NCBI GenBank assembly: GCA_000963575.1
Contig: CP011077.1
Location: forward strand, 2,418,001 to 2,482,000
DNA: 64,000 nt
Origin: Klebsiella michiganensis
Lineage (GTDB): Bacteria; Pseudomonadota; Gammaproteobacteria; Enterobacterales; Enterobacteriaceae
Reading direction: 5' to 3'
Made by a program: the position numbers and the translations under genes. The notes beneath the pieces are model-generated. The model worked only from the letters and a program-made list of their open reading frames with translations, made no database searches and was not told where the DNA came from. Shown here piece by piece: positions 25,402 through 32,964 of the stretch (its first letter is position 1; each line of letters starts with the position of its first letter).

Positions 25402-25767
25402 TTAAGGCTTTTGGCCCGTCATTTGCGCCGTCAGCCAGCGGTATAAAATACCCACCACGTAGCGCTGTTCCTCATCGGTCAGCGCTCTTCCCGCCGGTAT
25501 CGCGTGCCATTTCGCCAGGCAGCCTCTGCAACAGGTCGCTGTGGCGTGCTGGGCGATAAATACCGGGTGCCCGCGCATGGGCGTCTGTTTGCCGTCGTTT
25601 TTTGGTTCGGCAGGTGCCAGGCGGAGGGCAATAAACTCTTCGGCGTGGCGGGTGATGGTTTCCGGGCCTTTGTCGAGGCAGTACTGGCGCTCTTTGGCCC
25701 CAAGCTGGAAGCGCTGACGAAACGGGGAGCGCGTCAGGCGTTGAAAAACGCTATCAGGATTATTCAC
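25402..25767 (-). CDS. DUF4186 family protein
   Basis: About 121 residues from a GTG at 25767 (NNPDSVFQRLTRSPFRQRFQLG). A longer TTG frame from 25827 adds residues without family similarity. The core HPVFIAQHATATCCRGCLAKWHAIPAGRALTDEEQ is typical of DUF4186 and contains a CCRGC cluster and nearby His residues that could bind a metal. The function is unknown. It converges with the GNAT gene, with a short GC hairpin (CGCGC/GCGCG near 25379-25399) between them. Confidence 0.7.
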   Translation of the reverse strand: MNNPDSVFQRLTRSPFRQRFQLGAKERQYCLDKGPETITRHAEEFIALRLAPAEPKNDGKQTPMRGHPVFIAQHATATCCRGCLAKWHAIPAGRALTDEEQRYVVGILYRWLTAQMTGQKP

Positions 25768-25990
25768 TGCGGAAGATCTGGGCTGACTTAGGAAGGGGTA
25801 TGGTACGCCGCAGGGATCAAATAGCAAGTCAGGGCGTTGCGCGTTTAGTCTTACTTCGTTTCAGCATAATTAATTGCAAAGCACCTTAAACAACGAATTA
25901 TCTGCCTAATATTTTTATCAGGAATAAATTTAATAATACCTACTCTGCGCGTCAAATTTTTGACATCCAATCTTTGTATATTATCCAAAC

Positions 25991-26061
25991 TTAATGCATG
26001 ATAAGTCTGTTTTTATGCTAGATGCATTAAAAATACTAACTTTCATTAGCGTATGCATTAA
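25991..26061. repeat. Three ATGCATTAA boxes upstream of an orphan gene
   Basis: TTAATGCAT (25991-25999) is the inverse of ATGCATTAA at 26022-26030 and 26053-26061. The palindromic cores start 28 and 31 bp apart, about three helical turns. The 290-bp stretch 25828-26120 has no gene and is AT-rich. The boxes may be operator sites for the gene at 26121. Confidence 0.55.
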
Positions 26062-26120
26062 CCAGAAAAACGATATCCCCCCGAAGAGTCTAAAATAAAA
26101 TACATATACATGGAGCAGTT

Positions 26121-27143
26121 ATGCGTAATTTGATTTTCATTGTTGATCAAGATACTTTAGATGAACAATCAACTTCGGAAATTATCACCACCCTTATTAC
26201 TAACGATCAAGAAGTCGTACTTGATAAACATCTAAGAAAAGGCATGACAGTTTCCCCTCTGAGCAAGAAAAAAGAAACTGAGAGTAAAGAGGAAAGTATT
26301 TTTGATAATGAGTATGCAAAAATGGGCCTGGCTATTGGTGCCAAACTACTGCCTCTTCCTGCTGCTGTGCTGATTGAAGCAGCACCTATGGCATATTCGT
26401 TATATCAGGTAATGACTAAAAAAGGAGAAGAGGACTTATCGGTGGAGGACATAAAACAATCTGCCAGCACTTTTGATAAATATCTTAAACGTATCAGTTT
26501 GACGCCTGAGATGGCATTTAAAAGGAATTATCGTTTTCAACCAGGCCATCCGCAGATCAATGTGGCTTATATTAAGCACCCTCTGTCTGATTATCATGCA
26601 GAGAAAGCCGATCTTTATATACCAAGCGACAGTATTGATAACATTCTGTTGCAGGAACGTGAATCTGAAATGGTCAAAATATTTGTCACGCTAGGTGCAA
26701 CAAAGATTGAATTCCGTAAAGAAAAAAAATCACAGACGAAGCAATCCATCACGGCGGGAGTAAGCGTGCAATCACCCACTGCTTCAGGTCAGATTGAAGC
26801 AAAAAGTGACGATGAATACGCAGGAACAGGCTACGATAAACGTCTCATCACCCTCAGTGGTCGAGAATGGAAAACCGACACAACGTTGGATAAGTCAAAA
26901 TTCAACTGGTTACCTTTTGAGCCATCATGGGAAGCTGTCGTATTTGCACGGGAGATCGGTGGCTGTCTCTCTGCAGAATTGGAGTTAAAAAAGAAAACGA
27001 TATTCTCCTCAACCAATGAGGGCAAAATCGGGATCGGTGCAAATTTGTTCAGTGGTTCAGCCAGTGCAGCATTAAGCATTCAGAATGAAGAAGATGAAAC
27101 CTACTCTGTTCGCGTTGAATTTGGCCACCCTGTCTCTCATTAA
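26121..27143 (+). CDS. Unrecognised AT-rich protein, 340 residues
   Basis: I do not recognise this protein. It has no signal peptide. One hydrophobic stretch at about residues 68-93 (KMGLAIGAKLLPLPAAVLIEAAPMA) could be a single membrane or pore segment. The C-terminal two-thirds alternates polar and apolar residues, with repeated KIFVTLG, ITAGVSVQS, KIGIGANLFSGSASAALSIQ and YSVRVEFG, suggesting beta-sheet. GGAG before the ATG at 26121 is a fair ribosome site. Base composition and AAA/ATT codon use differ sharply from its neighbours, which suggests horizontal transfer. It stands alone between a DUF4186 gene and yqjI. An effector or phage-defence role is possible but unsupported. Confidence 0.75.
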   Translation: MRNLIFIVDQDTLDEQSTSEIITTLITNDQEVVLDKHLRKGMTVSPLSKKKETESKEESIFDNEYAKMGLAIGAKLLPLPAAVLIEAAPMAYSLYQVMTKKGEEDLSVEDIKQSASTFDKYLKRISLTPEMAFKRNYRFQPGHPQINVAYIKHPLSDYHAEKADLYIPSDSIDNILLQERESEMVKIFVTLGATKIEFRKEKKSQTKQSITAGVSVQSPTASGQIEAKSDDEYAGTGYDKRLITLSGREWKTDTTLDKSKFNWLPFEPSWEAVVFAREIGGCLSAELELKKKTIFSSTNEGKIGIGANLFSGSASAALSIQNEEDETYSVRVEFGHPVSH

Positions 27144-27236
27144 TGGGTCTCAGGTTATCAACGGGTGATTTATCTTTTAGCTTGCAGCCAGTAAGTTAAT
27201 CAACAAGACCGTCGTGTATCCGAAGTTTAAATTTTA

Positions 27237-27265
27237 GGGCATCACTCATCTCGGTATTGATGCCC
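27237..27265 (-). terminator. Terminator after yqjI
   Basis: GGGCATCA and TGATGCCC flank a 13-base loop. Reading on the minus strand, TAAAATTTAAACTT follows. It lies 12 bp past the yqjI stop and may also stop transcription from the orphan gene. Confidence 0.65.
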
Positions 27266-27277
27266 TGAATGAAACAT

Positions 27278-27853
27278 TTAGCTGCGTTCGATGTCTTTCG
27301 CCGCCTGATCGAGCGTGTCGATAATCTTATACAGCGTCTCTCGCGACAGCTCGGTGCTGCCCAGCTTCGCATGCAGCGCTGTTTTAAAATTATGAATAGC
27401 CCGCTGCACTTCCGGTAAACGGCGGTTGTCACCGAGGACGCCGAGGGTGGCGAGCCTGCTGGTCACCGCTTCCAGGTCGGATTGTTGCTGCTCAAGCGAG
27501 GCTTTTCCTTCCGTCGTCAGCGTGAAGGATTTTTTCCCGCTTTGCCCTTCGCCCACCGTGATAAAGCCCATCTCCTCCATCAGCGTCAGGTTCGGGTAAA
27601 TAATACCGGGACTCGGCACGTATTCCCCCTTAGCCAACCCTTCGATGGATTTGATCAGCTCATAGCCATGGGCCGGGCCGTTTGCCAGCAGATGCAGGAT
27701 CAGCAGGCGGATGTCGTTGGCGTCAAACAGGCGTTCACGGCGATGACGGGCGCGGCTTTCCGGGTGGCTTTGCTCATGGCGGCCATGACCGCCTCTGCCG
27801 CGATGGTGTTCGTGGCGCTCACATTTGTGCTGTCTCAGATGATGAATACGCAT
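27278..27853 (-). CDS. yqjI: PadR-family metal-responsive repressor YqjI
   Basis: A 191-residue PadR-family regulator. The first 40 residues are rich in His and Arg (HHLRQHKCERHEHHRGRGGHGRHEQSH), like the metal-binding extension of E. coli YqjI, which responds to iron and nickel. The winged helix (about 45-120) includes LILHLLANGPAHGYELIKSIEGL and SPGIIYPNLTLMEEMGFI. A C-terminal dimerisation helix follows. E. coli YqjI represses yqjH. Here yqjI lies 11 bp downstream of yqjH on the same strand, so the two form an operon instead of a divergent pair. The tail has fewer Cys residues than in E. coli. Confidence 0.88.
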   Translation of the reverse strand: MRIHHLRQHKCERHEHHRGRGGHGRHEQSHPESRARHRRERLFDANDIRLLILHLLANGPAHGYELIKSIEGLAKGEYVPSPGIIYPNLTLMEEMGFITVGEGQSGKKSFTLTTEGKASLEQQQSDLEAVTSRLATLGVLGDNRRLPEVQRAIHNFKTALHAKLGSTELSRETLYKIIDTLDQAAKDIERS

Positions 27854-27864
27854 AGTTTTTGACC

Positions 27865-28629
27865 TTACTTGTCATGCCAGTAGGCGACGGCTCGCACCAG
27901 GTCGGCGTCCAGGCCGCGCGCCTCGAGCAGGTAATCCCCGAGCGCTTTAGCCTGCTTGCCTTCCCCGACAACCCAGATGTAATAGTCGTCGGCAGGGATC
28001 TCCGCGTGCCGCAGGTATTCTGCAATCTCCCCGTGGGTTAACGCCCGCACTTTTACCGCGGGAAACTCGCTCAGATACTCCAGGCTGTCGGTATGGCGGC
28101 AATTGACCAGAACTTCGACCTGTACCTCCTGGCTCAGCGACTGAAGACGGCGGCGCACGGCAGGCAGCCCGCTTTCATCCGTCACGTACAGCTGCCAGTG
28201 ATAATCCGTCGGGGTGACCAGAGACCCACGCGGGCCGCCGATGAACAGTGTATCCCCAGGCTGTGCCTCTTTCGCCCAGCTGCTGGCGACGCCGCCATCG
28301 TGCAGGTAGAAATCCAGGGTTAATTCACAGCGCTCGGCGTCGAAATCCAGCGGCGTATAGTCGCGCGACTGTGGGCGGGCCCCGTCCCCCCAGACAATGC
28401 CTTCGCTGGTGACCTGCGGCGGAGTGAATTCGCCATTTTCGGCCGGGAAGAAGACTTTGATGTGGTCGTCAAACCCTTGGGAAGAGAAATCCGCCAGCTG
28501 CGGGCTGGTGAGAACCAGGCGATAAAATGTACTGGCAATCAGCGTTTTCGTTTTGACCGTTAATTCACGAAACTTGAGTTCGTTCCGAACCCGAACCGGC
28601 ACTTTTTTAGCGTTTTTTTGCGTTGTCAT
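27865..28629 (-). CDS. yqjH: NADPH-dependent ferric-chelate reductase YqjH
   Basis: A 254-residue cytoplasmic flavoprotein of the siderophore-interacting protein family. The FAD-binding barrel is at about residues 15-130, with SRDYTPLDFD giving the family RxYT motif, and the NADPH domain runs from about 135 to 250, with YYIWVVGEGKQAKAL. E. coli YqjH releases iron from ferric chelates. It is first in an operon with yqjI. A palindrome and a weak Fur-like site lie upstream. Confidence 0.88.
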   Translation of the reverse strand: MTTQKNAKKVPVRVRNELKFRELTVKTKTLIASTFYRLVLTSPQLADFSSQGFDDHIKVFFPAENGEFTPPQVTSEGIVWGDGARPQSRDYTPLDFDAERCELTLDFYLHDGGVASSWAKEAQPGDTLFIGGPRGSLVTPTDYHWQLYVTDESGLPAVRRRLQSLSQEVQVEVLVNCRHTDSLEYLSEFPAVKVRALTHGEIAEYLRHAEIPADDYYIWVVGEGKQAKALGDYLLEARGLDADLVRAVAYWHDK

Positions 28630-28648
28630 AGCGTACCTTTTAGGTGTG

Positions 28649-28673
28649 TAAGATATATCATAGACATATCTTA
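28649..28673. promoter_or_regulatory. Probable YqjI operator
   Basis: TAAGATAT-N9-ATATCTTA, a perfect 8-bp inverted repeat 20 bp before the yqjH start. AT-rich dyads of this size are typical of PadR-family operators, so autoregulation by the second gene of the operon is likely. Confidence 0.6.
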
Positions 28674-28726
28674 GTGCAGGGCGTTACCGCTGTCTTTATC
28701 ATTTTGCGGCGTTATCCTTATAGCTA

Positions 28727-28745
28727 AGCAATGAGAATGACATCC
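28727..28745. promoter_or_regulatory. Weak Fur-like site
   Basis: AGCAATGAGAATGACATCC matches about 10 of 19 bases of the Fur consensus. E. coli yqjH is also Fur-controlled, which is the main reason to mention it. Confidence 0.25.
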
Positions 28746-28890
28746 ATTCCGGCAAGGTGCTGCCGGGATCGCAAATTGACAAAACGATGCTTTTTTGTAC
28801 TTTCCCTTATTGCAAATCCGGTTCTACACTGAGGTTGGCATCAGCCAGTTGTTAATCCACTCACCTACCTACTGACCAGGGAGGCCTGAC

Positions 28891-29112
28891 ATGTTTCCTG
28901 AGTACCGTGAATTGATTACCCACCTGAAGTCCGAAAACCCCCGCTTTCTCAGCCTGTTTAATAAGCACAACCGTCTTGATAGCGAGATTATGCGCAAGGA
29001 GGGGCCGCAAGGGACGGGATATAACGATGAAGTTGTGCAGATGAAGAAAGAAAAACTGATGGTAAAACAAGAGCTTTACCAGATGTTGAAACAGGCCAGC
29101 CAGCCGGCCTGA
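28891..29112 (+). CDS. ydcH: YdcH family protein (DUF465)
   Basis: A 73-residue, charged, all-helical protein that begins MFPEYRELITHLKSENPRFLSLFNKHN and continues YNDEVVQMKKEKLMVKQELYQML. This is clearly E. coli YdcH. It is probably an antiparallel coiled coil. The function is unknown. A GGGAGG ribosome site precedes the ATG and an intrinsic terminator follows. Confidence 0.9.
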   Translation: MFPEYRELITHLKSENPRFLSLFNKHNRLDSEIMRKEGPQGTGYNDEVVQMKKEKLMVKQELYQMLKQASQPA

Positions 29113-29126
29113 TAGCATTGAAACCG

Positions 29127-29152
29127 GGGAAGGGTTTACCCTTCCCTTGTTG
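29127..29152 (+). terminator. Terminator after ydcH
   Basis: GGGAAGGG-TTTA-CCCTTCCC followed by TTGTTG, 14 bp after the ydcH stop. Confidence 0.85.
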
Positions 29153-29224
29153 TGGCTGGCAAAGAGGGCAAAACGTGGTTTTCCCTTTTTGTGGTTACCC
29201 GCCCGAAAGTAATGTCTCCAGCGG

Positions 29225-29395
29225 CTAGAGCGCCACCTTCATCGCCCGCAGAATGCCAATCATTTTTCCGGCGCCCAAATAATTCAGGTGGTCACCGTCC
29301 CGGAAATCTTCGCCCAAAGGCGGGATGTTCTGAGAAGTCGATAGAACGCGAATGCGCCCCTTCAAGGTCGGCACAATAATTGCGATGCGTCTGTT
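29225..29395 (-). pseudogene. Remnant of an SGNH-like or DltD-like protein C-terminus
   Basis: The 366-bp gap between ydcH and yqfB holds no intact gene. On the minus strand a 56-codon open frame without a start ends DGDHLNYLGAGKMIGILRAMKVAL. D-x-x-H-L-N-x-x-G-A is the C-terminal catalytic block of SGNH hydrolases and DltD-like proteins. It is bounded upstream by an in-frame stop, so only a 3' fragment survives. Confidence 0.4.
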
Positions 29396-29478
29396 TCATC
29401 TCTGCCAATATCGGCAAACGCACGATGACCTCCCTTTCAGGCAGCTAAGCTCTGCCAATAATCCCCCGGAAGGGATTA

Positions 29479-29796
29479 TCAGGCCACGCTCACCAGGCGG
29501 AATGAAATTTCATACAGCGCATTCAGCCCAGGGTAGATGTCCCCGATCACCTGTTTAAGCTCGGCGAGCGTCATGTTTTCCTGGCGGGCGTGTTCATCGT
29601 CCAAATCGTCAAGCAATACCGGCGTCACGCTGATGACCTCGATAGTGCAGAAATAAACGTCATCTTCGTAACGGCCCACACGCAAACGCTGGCCCGACTG
29701 GAAATGGGATTCGCTGCTGTCGCGCAAGGTAATGGTTTTGAGCCCGGCGGTAATGTCGTGCTCAAAGCGGCGGAAAAAGGTGATGTTGTTAGCCAT
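29479..29796 (-). CDS. yqfB: N4-acetylcytidine amidohydrolase YqfB
   Basis: A 105-residue ASCH-fold enzyme very close to E. coli YqfB (103). NNITFFRRFEHDITAGLKTITLRDSSESHF carries the catalytic Lys-Thr region, and VGRYEDDVYFCTIEV and ENMTLAELKQVIGDIYPG complete the fold. E. coli YqfB hydrolyses N4-acetylcytidine to cytidine and acetate. It sits alone on the minus strand, 40 bp after the NDH-2-like gene. Confidence 0.92.
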   Translation of the reverse strand: MANNITFFRRFEHDITAGLKTITLRDSSESHFQSGQRLRVGRYEDDVYFCTIEVISVTPVLLDDLDDEHARQENMTLAELKQVIGDIYPGLNALYEISFRLVSVA

Positions 29797-29835
29797 GCTG
29801 CCTCCTGATAAACATTCGGCAGCATGATAAATCCC

Positions 29836-31038
29836 TTAGACGAAAGGCGCTAACGGATCTGCCGTTTCAAAAGCGATTTTTCTGTCCGCCGCCGGCGGGT
29901 AAATCAGCGCCTGGGTAATCGACAACTTAATTTTCTTGGCTTCCTCACGCACATGCGTCACCTTTTGTTCCCAGCCTTCGGTAAACACCGCGCCCCAGTT
30001 GCCGAGATCAAGGCAGGTGACGTAGTTAATCTGGCGGTATGGCAATGGCGCCACGTCCAGCAAACTGGCCGCCACGTTATAGCCCACAAAGCGGCCCAGC
30101 ATGATGGCGTGCTGGCAGGTCATTAGCGCGAGGTTGCCCTGCTCATCTGTTTCGGCACGCGCCACATCACCTGTCGCAAAAATGGCATGCTGCCCTTCTA
30201 CTCTCAAAAAAGCATCAACATGCAGACGGCCCTGTTTATCTCGCGGGGCATTGATCTGCTCCGTCAGTGGACTGGCCTGTACGCCTGCGGTCAGAATCAC
30301 CGTCCTGGAGGCAATGCGTTCGCCGTCGGCCAGCACAATGCCGGTTTCATCAATTTCGCGAACATCGGTATTCAGCCGCCACTCCACGCCCAGTTCTTCG
30401 CTGGCGGCGGCAATCACGTCCCGCAGTTCCCGGCTGTAGCGGCCGCCGATTTTATCGCCCCTCTCGACCACAATAACTCGCGCTTTTGTTTCTTCGCCCA
30501 AAACCGCGCGTAGCCTGCCGGGCAGTTCAGTGGCCATTTCAATGCCGGTAAAACCGCCGCCGCAAACGATGACCGTGTTACGAGCTTCGCTTTCCGGCTG
30601 CTGCGCCAGGGAGGAAATATGCTGTTCCAGACGCAGGGCGCTCTCGAGCTGGTCGAGGTCGAAAGCATGCTCTGCCGCGCCGTCGATAAGGTCACGTTTC
30701 AGGTTGCTTCCCGTGGCCAGTACCAGACGGTCGTACTGACGTGGCGTGCTGTTGCCCTGTTCGTCCCGGTACCAGACGCACTGATTGACGGTGTCGATCC
30801 GCTGTGCTTCGCCTTTCACAAAGGTCACGCCGGTGACGTCGAACAGCGGCTGAAGCGGAGCAACCAGCGAAGCCACCTCGGTTTCGTAAAAACGCGGGCG
30901 AACGCGCAGTTCAGGCTGTGGTGCCAGCACGGCGATCTCAATGTCATCCGCATCGTGCATTGCCGCAAGTCTGGCCGCGCTCAGGGCCGCCCACATACCG
31001 GCAAAGCCGGCGCCAAGGATAAGGATCTTCTGTTGCAT
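29836..31038 (-). CDS. NDH-2-like FAD-dependent pyridine nucleotide oxidoreductase
   Basis: A 400-residue flavoprotein of the NADH dehydrogenase II family. The FAD dinucleotide fold is KILILGAGFAGMWAALSAARL at the N-terminus; the NAD(P) fold is NTVIVCGGGFTGIEMATELPGRL (about residue 160-182); HAIFATGDVAR is the second FAD motif. It is shorter than E. coli Ndh (434) and lacks most of the C-terminal membrane-binding region, so it may be soluble. GGAG precedes the ATG at 31038. It is divergent from an Rrf2 regulator with cysteines, and overlapping palindromes lie between them, so redox-controlled expression is likely. It may keep the NAD(P)H pool balanced. Confidence 0.85.
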   Translation of the reverse strand: MQQKILILGAGFAGMWAALSAARLAAMHDADDIEIAVLAPQPELRVRPRFYETEVASLVAPLQPLFDVTGVTFVKGEAQRIDTVNQCVWYRDEQGNSTPRQYDRLVLATGSNLKRDLIDGAAEHAFDLDQLESALRLEQHISSLAQQPESEARNTVIVCGGGFTGIEMATELPGRLRAVLGEETKARVIVVERGDKIGGRYSRELRDVIAAASEELGVEWRLNTDVREIDETGIVLADGERIASRTVILTAGVQASPLTEQINAPRDKQGRLHVDAFLRVEGQHAIFATGDVARAETDEQGNLALMTCQHAIMLGRFVGYNVAASLLDVAPLPYRQINYVTCLDLGNWGAVFTEGWEQKVTHVREEAKKIKLSITQALIYPPAADRKIAFETADPLAPFV

Positions 31039-31072
31039 GGTTCTACTCCGGTAAAGGCCCTCAGTGGCCAAC

Positions 31073-31109
31073 AACTGCGACTATACTTGTCGCAGTTAAC
31101 TACGACAAG
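31073..31109. promoter_or_regulatory. Two overlapping palindromes between the NDH-2-like and Rrf2 genes
   Basis: AACTGCGAC-N7-GTCGCAGTT (31073-31097) overlaps CTTGTCG-N10-CGACAAG (31086-31109). Both are perfect. They share GTCG and cannot be filled at once without contact, so they may form one switch for both divergent promoters. Confidence 0.75.
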
Positions 31110-31210
31110 ATCTTTCGGAGTTTATTTTTGCTCCCCTATTTTCGGGACTATGGATTGCATCGCGTGAATAAAATCCCTACATTACCTGGATTAAATGAGT
31201 CGGAGGCAGT

Positions 31211-31717
31211 ATGGCGTTTTACAGTTCGGGCGTGGAGTACGGCATTCATAGCCTGATATGCATGGTGGATGGCAAAGGCGAAGGCCGGGAAATGAACGTG
31301 CGCGAAATCGCCGAACTGCAGGGCGTGCCCTACGACTACCTCGGTAAAATTTTCACCAAACTTTCCAGAGCGGGACTCGTCATTAGCAGCGAAGGTAAAG
31401 GCGGGGGTTTTATCCTTTCCCGCCCCCCGGACCAAATCAGCGTGCTGGACATTGTGGAAGCCATCGACGGCGAGAAAAGCATTTTCGACTGCAAAGAAAT
31501 TCGCCAGCGGTTAGCCGTTTTTGAGGAAACACCCCCCGAATGGGCCTGTGAAGGCATTTGCGGGGTTCGCGCGGTGATGAACATTGCCCAGCAGCGCATG
31601 GAAGAAGCGCTGGCCCAGCACACCGTGCTGGATCTGGCCCGCCGCATGTACCGCAAGGCACCGGATGAATTTGTGATCGAGGTGCAGGCCTGGATACGCG
31701 ACCGGCGCAGCAGCTAA
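31211..31717 (+). CDS. Rrf2-family regulator with probable Fe-S cysteines
   Basis: A 168-residue regulator. The winged helix is at about residues 8-75 (MNVREIAELQGVPYDYLGKIFTKLSRAGLV, then GKGGGFILS). Three cysteines follow at 94, 113 and 117 (FDCKE, WACEGICG), matching the ligand spacing of Fe-S Rrf2 proteins such as NsrR, IscR and RsrR. Since its neighbour is an NAD(P)H flavoprotein, a sensor of redox state or nitric oxide is plausible. It ends in a strong terminator. It is not IscR, because the isc genes are absent. Confidence 0.87.
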   Translation: MAFYSSGVEYGIHSLICMVDGKGEGREMNVREIAELQGVPYDYLGKIFTKLSRAGLVISSEGKGGGFILSRPPDQISVLDIVEAIDGEKSIFDCKEIRQRLAVFEETPPEWACEGICGVRAVMNIAQQRMEEALAQHTVLDLARRMYRKAPDEFVIEVQAWIRDRRSS

Positions 31718-31753
31718 CTTTCCGCTTAGTACAATTTCGCAGATTCAAAGTCA

Positions 31754-31780
31754 GCCAGCGCATAAGTCGCTGGCTTTTTT
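31754..31780 (+). terminator. Terminator after the Rrf2 gene
   Basis: GCCAGCG-N7-CGCTGGC followed by TTTTTTG. Confidence 0.92.
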
Positions 31781-31979
31781 GTTTAAAAAATAGGCTTAAA
31801 TGGGCAAAGATCTACTTGTTTAGCCATCCCCAATTCCGGACATCCGAACGGCTTTCCTTCCCTACCGCCAAAACAGCACATTATATTACTTTCCGTTCTA
31901 AACGCCGGGTTTATGTTCTTTAGAAGCGCCAAATCACCGCCCTATCATTCCATACATGAACACTTTTCATGTTGAGAGA

Positions 31980-32948
31980 ATGATGATTACCGATTCCGTC
32001 CTGGACCTGATAGGCCACACCCCGCTGCTGCGGCTCAATCACCTTGATACCGGCTGCTGCGAGCTGCTGCTTAAGCTGGAAAACCAAAACCCCGGCGGCT
32101 CGATCAAGGATCGCGTTGCCCTGTCGATGATCGAACACGCCGAGCGTAGCGGGAAGCTGCAGCCGGGAGGAACGATTATTGAAGCCACGGCGGGCAACAC
32201 CGGGCTGGGGCTGGCGCTGATTGCCACGCAAAAAGGCTACCCGCTGATTCTGGTGGTGCCGGACAAAATGAGTCAGGAAAAGATTTTCCACCTCCGTGCG
32301 CTGGGCGTGGACGTGCGCCTGACCCGATCGGATGTCACCCAAGGCCACCCTGAATATTACCAGGATTACGCCCTGCGGCTGGCAGCCGATATTCCCGGCA
32401 GCTACTACATCGATCAATTCTCCAACCCGGCAAACCCGCTGGCACATACCACCGGCACTGCGGTTGAGCTTTGGGAACAAACCGGGGGCCACATTGACGC
32501 CATTGTCGTAGGGGTTGGTTCCGGCGGCACGCTTGGCGGCCTGCAGCAATTTTTCCACCAGCATTCTCCACAGACTGAGTTTGTGCTGGCCGACCCCCGC
32601 GGATCCATTCTTGCCGACGTGGTCGAGCACGGCCATCACGGCGAAGTGGGTAGCTGGCTGGTGGAAGGTATTGGTGAAGACTTTGTGCCTGCCCTCGCCA
32701 ATTTTAAGCGCGTCCGGCACGCATACCGGATCGGCGATCGCGAGGCATTCGCTACGGCCCGCGAACTGTTAACCCACGAAGGCATACTCGCGGGATCGTC
32801 TACCGGCACCCTGCTTGCCGCGGCTTTACGCTACTGCCAGGCACAAAGCACGCCAAAACGCGTGGTCACTTTTGCCTGCGACAGCGGCAACAAATATTTG
32901 TCGAAAATGTTTAACGATCAATGGCTCAGCCAGCAGAACCTGGCGTAA
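31980..32948 (+). CDS. Cystathionine beta-synthase (MtcB-like), PLP fold II
   Basis: A 322-residue enzyme of the cysteine synthase/CBS family. The PLP lysine is in NPGGSIKDRVALS, followed by EATAGNTGLGLALIA (asparagine loop) and the phosphate-binding GSGGTLGG. It lacks haem and regulatory CBS domains, as bacterial enzymes do. It condenses serine (or a serine derivative) with homocysteine to cystathionine. Pairing with a cystathionine gamma-lyase 17 bp downstream makes this the first step of reverse transsulfuration, as described for Klebsiella MtcBC. The start is taken as the ATG at 31980, or the adjacent one at 31983. A short dyad ACATGA/TCATGT lies at about 31954-31972. Confidence 0.88.
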   Translation: MMITDSVLDLIGHTPLLRLNHLDTGCCELLLKLENQNPGGSIKDRVALSMIEHAERSGKLQPGGTIIEATAGNTGLGLALIATQKGYPLILVVPDKMSQEKIFHLRALGVDVRLTRSDVTQGHPEYYQDYALRLAADIPGSYYIDQFSNPANPLAHTTGTAVELWEQTGGHIDAIVVGVGSGGTLGGLQQFFHQHSPQTEFVLADPRGSILADVVEHGHHGEVGSWLVEGIGEDFVPALANFKRVRHAYRIGDREAFATARELLTHEGILAGSSTGTLLAAALRYCQAQSTPKRVVTFACDSGNKYLSKMFNDQWLSQQNLA

Positions 32949-32964
32949 CTATTAAGGAGAATTC

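Noticed and set aside
25991..26061. CRISPR-like spaced repeats
   Set aside because: There are only three 9-base units and one is inverted. There is no cas gene; operator sites are more likely.
29152..29379. 75-codon plus-strand frame in the ydcH-yqfB gap
   Set aside because: It is preceded by a terminator, is composed of low-information Pro/Ser/Arg-rich sequence, and overlaps the better supported remnant on the other strand.
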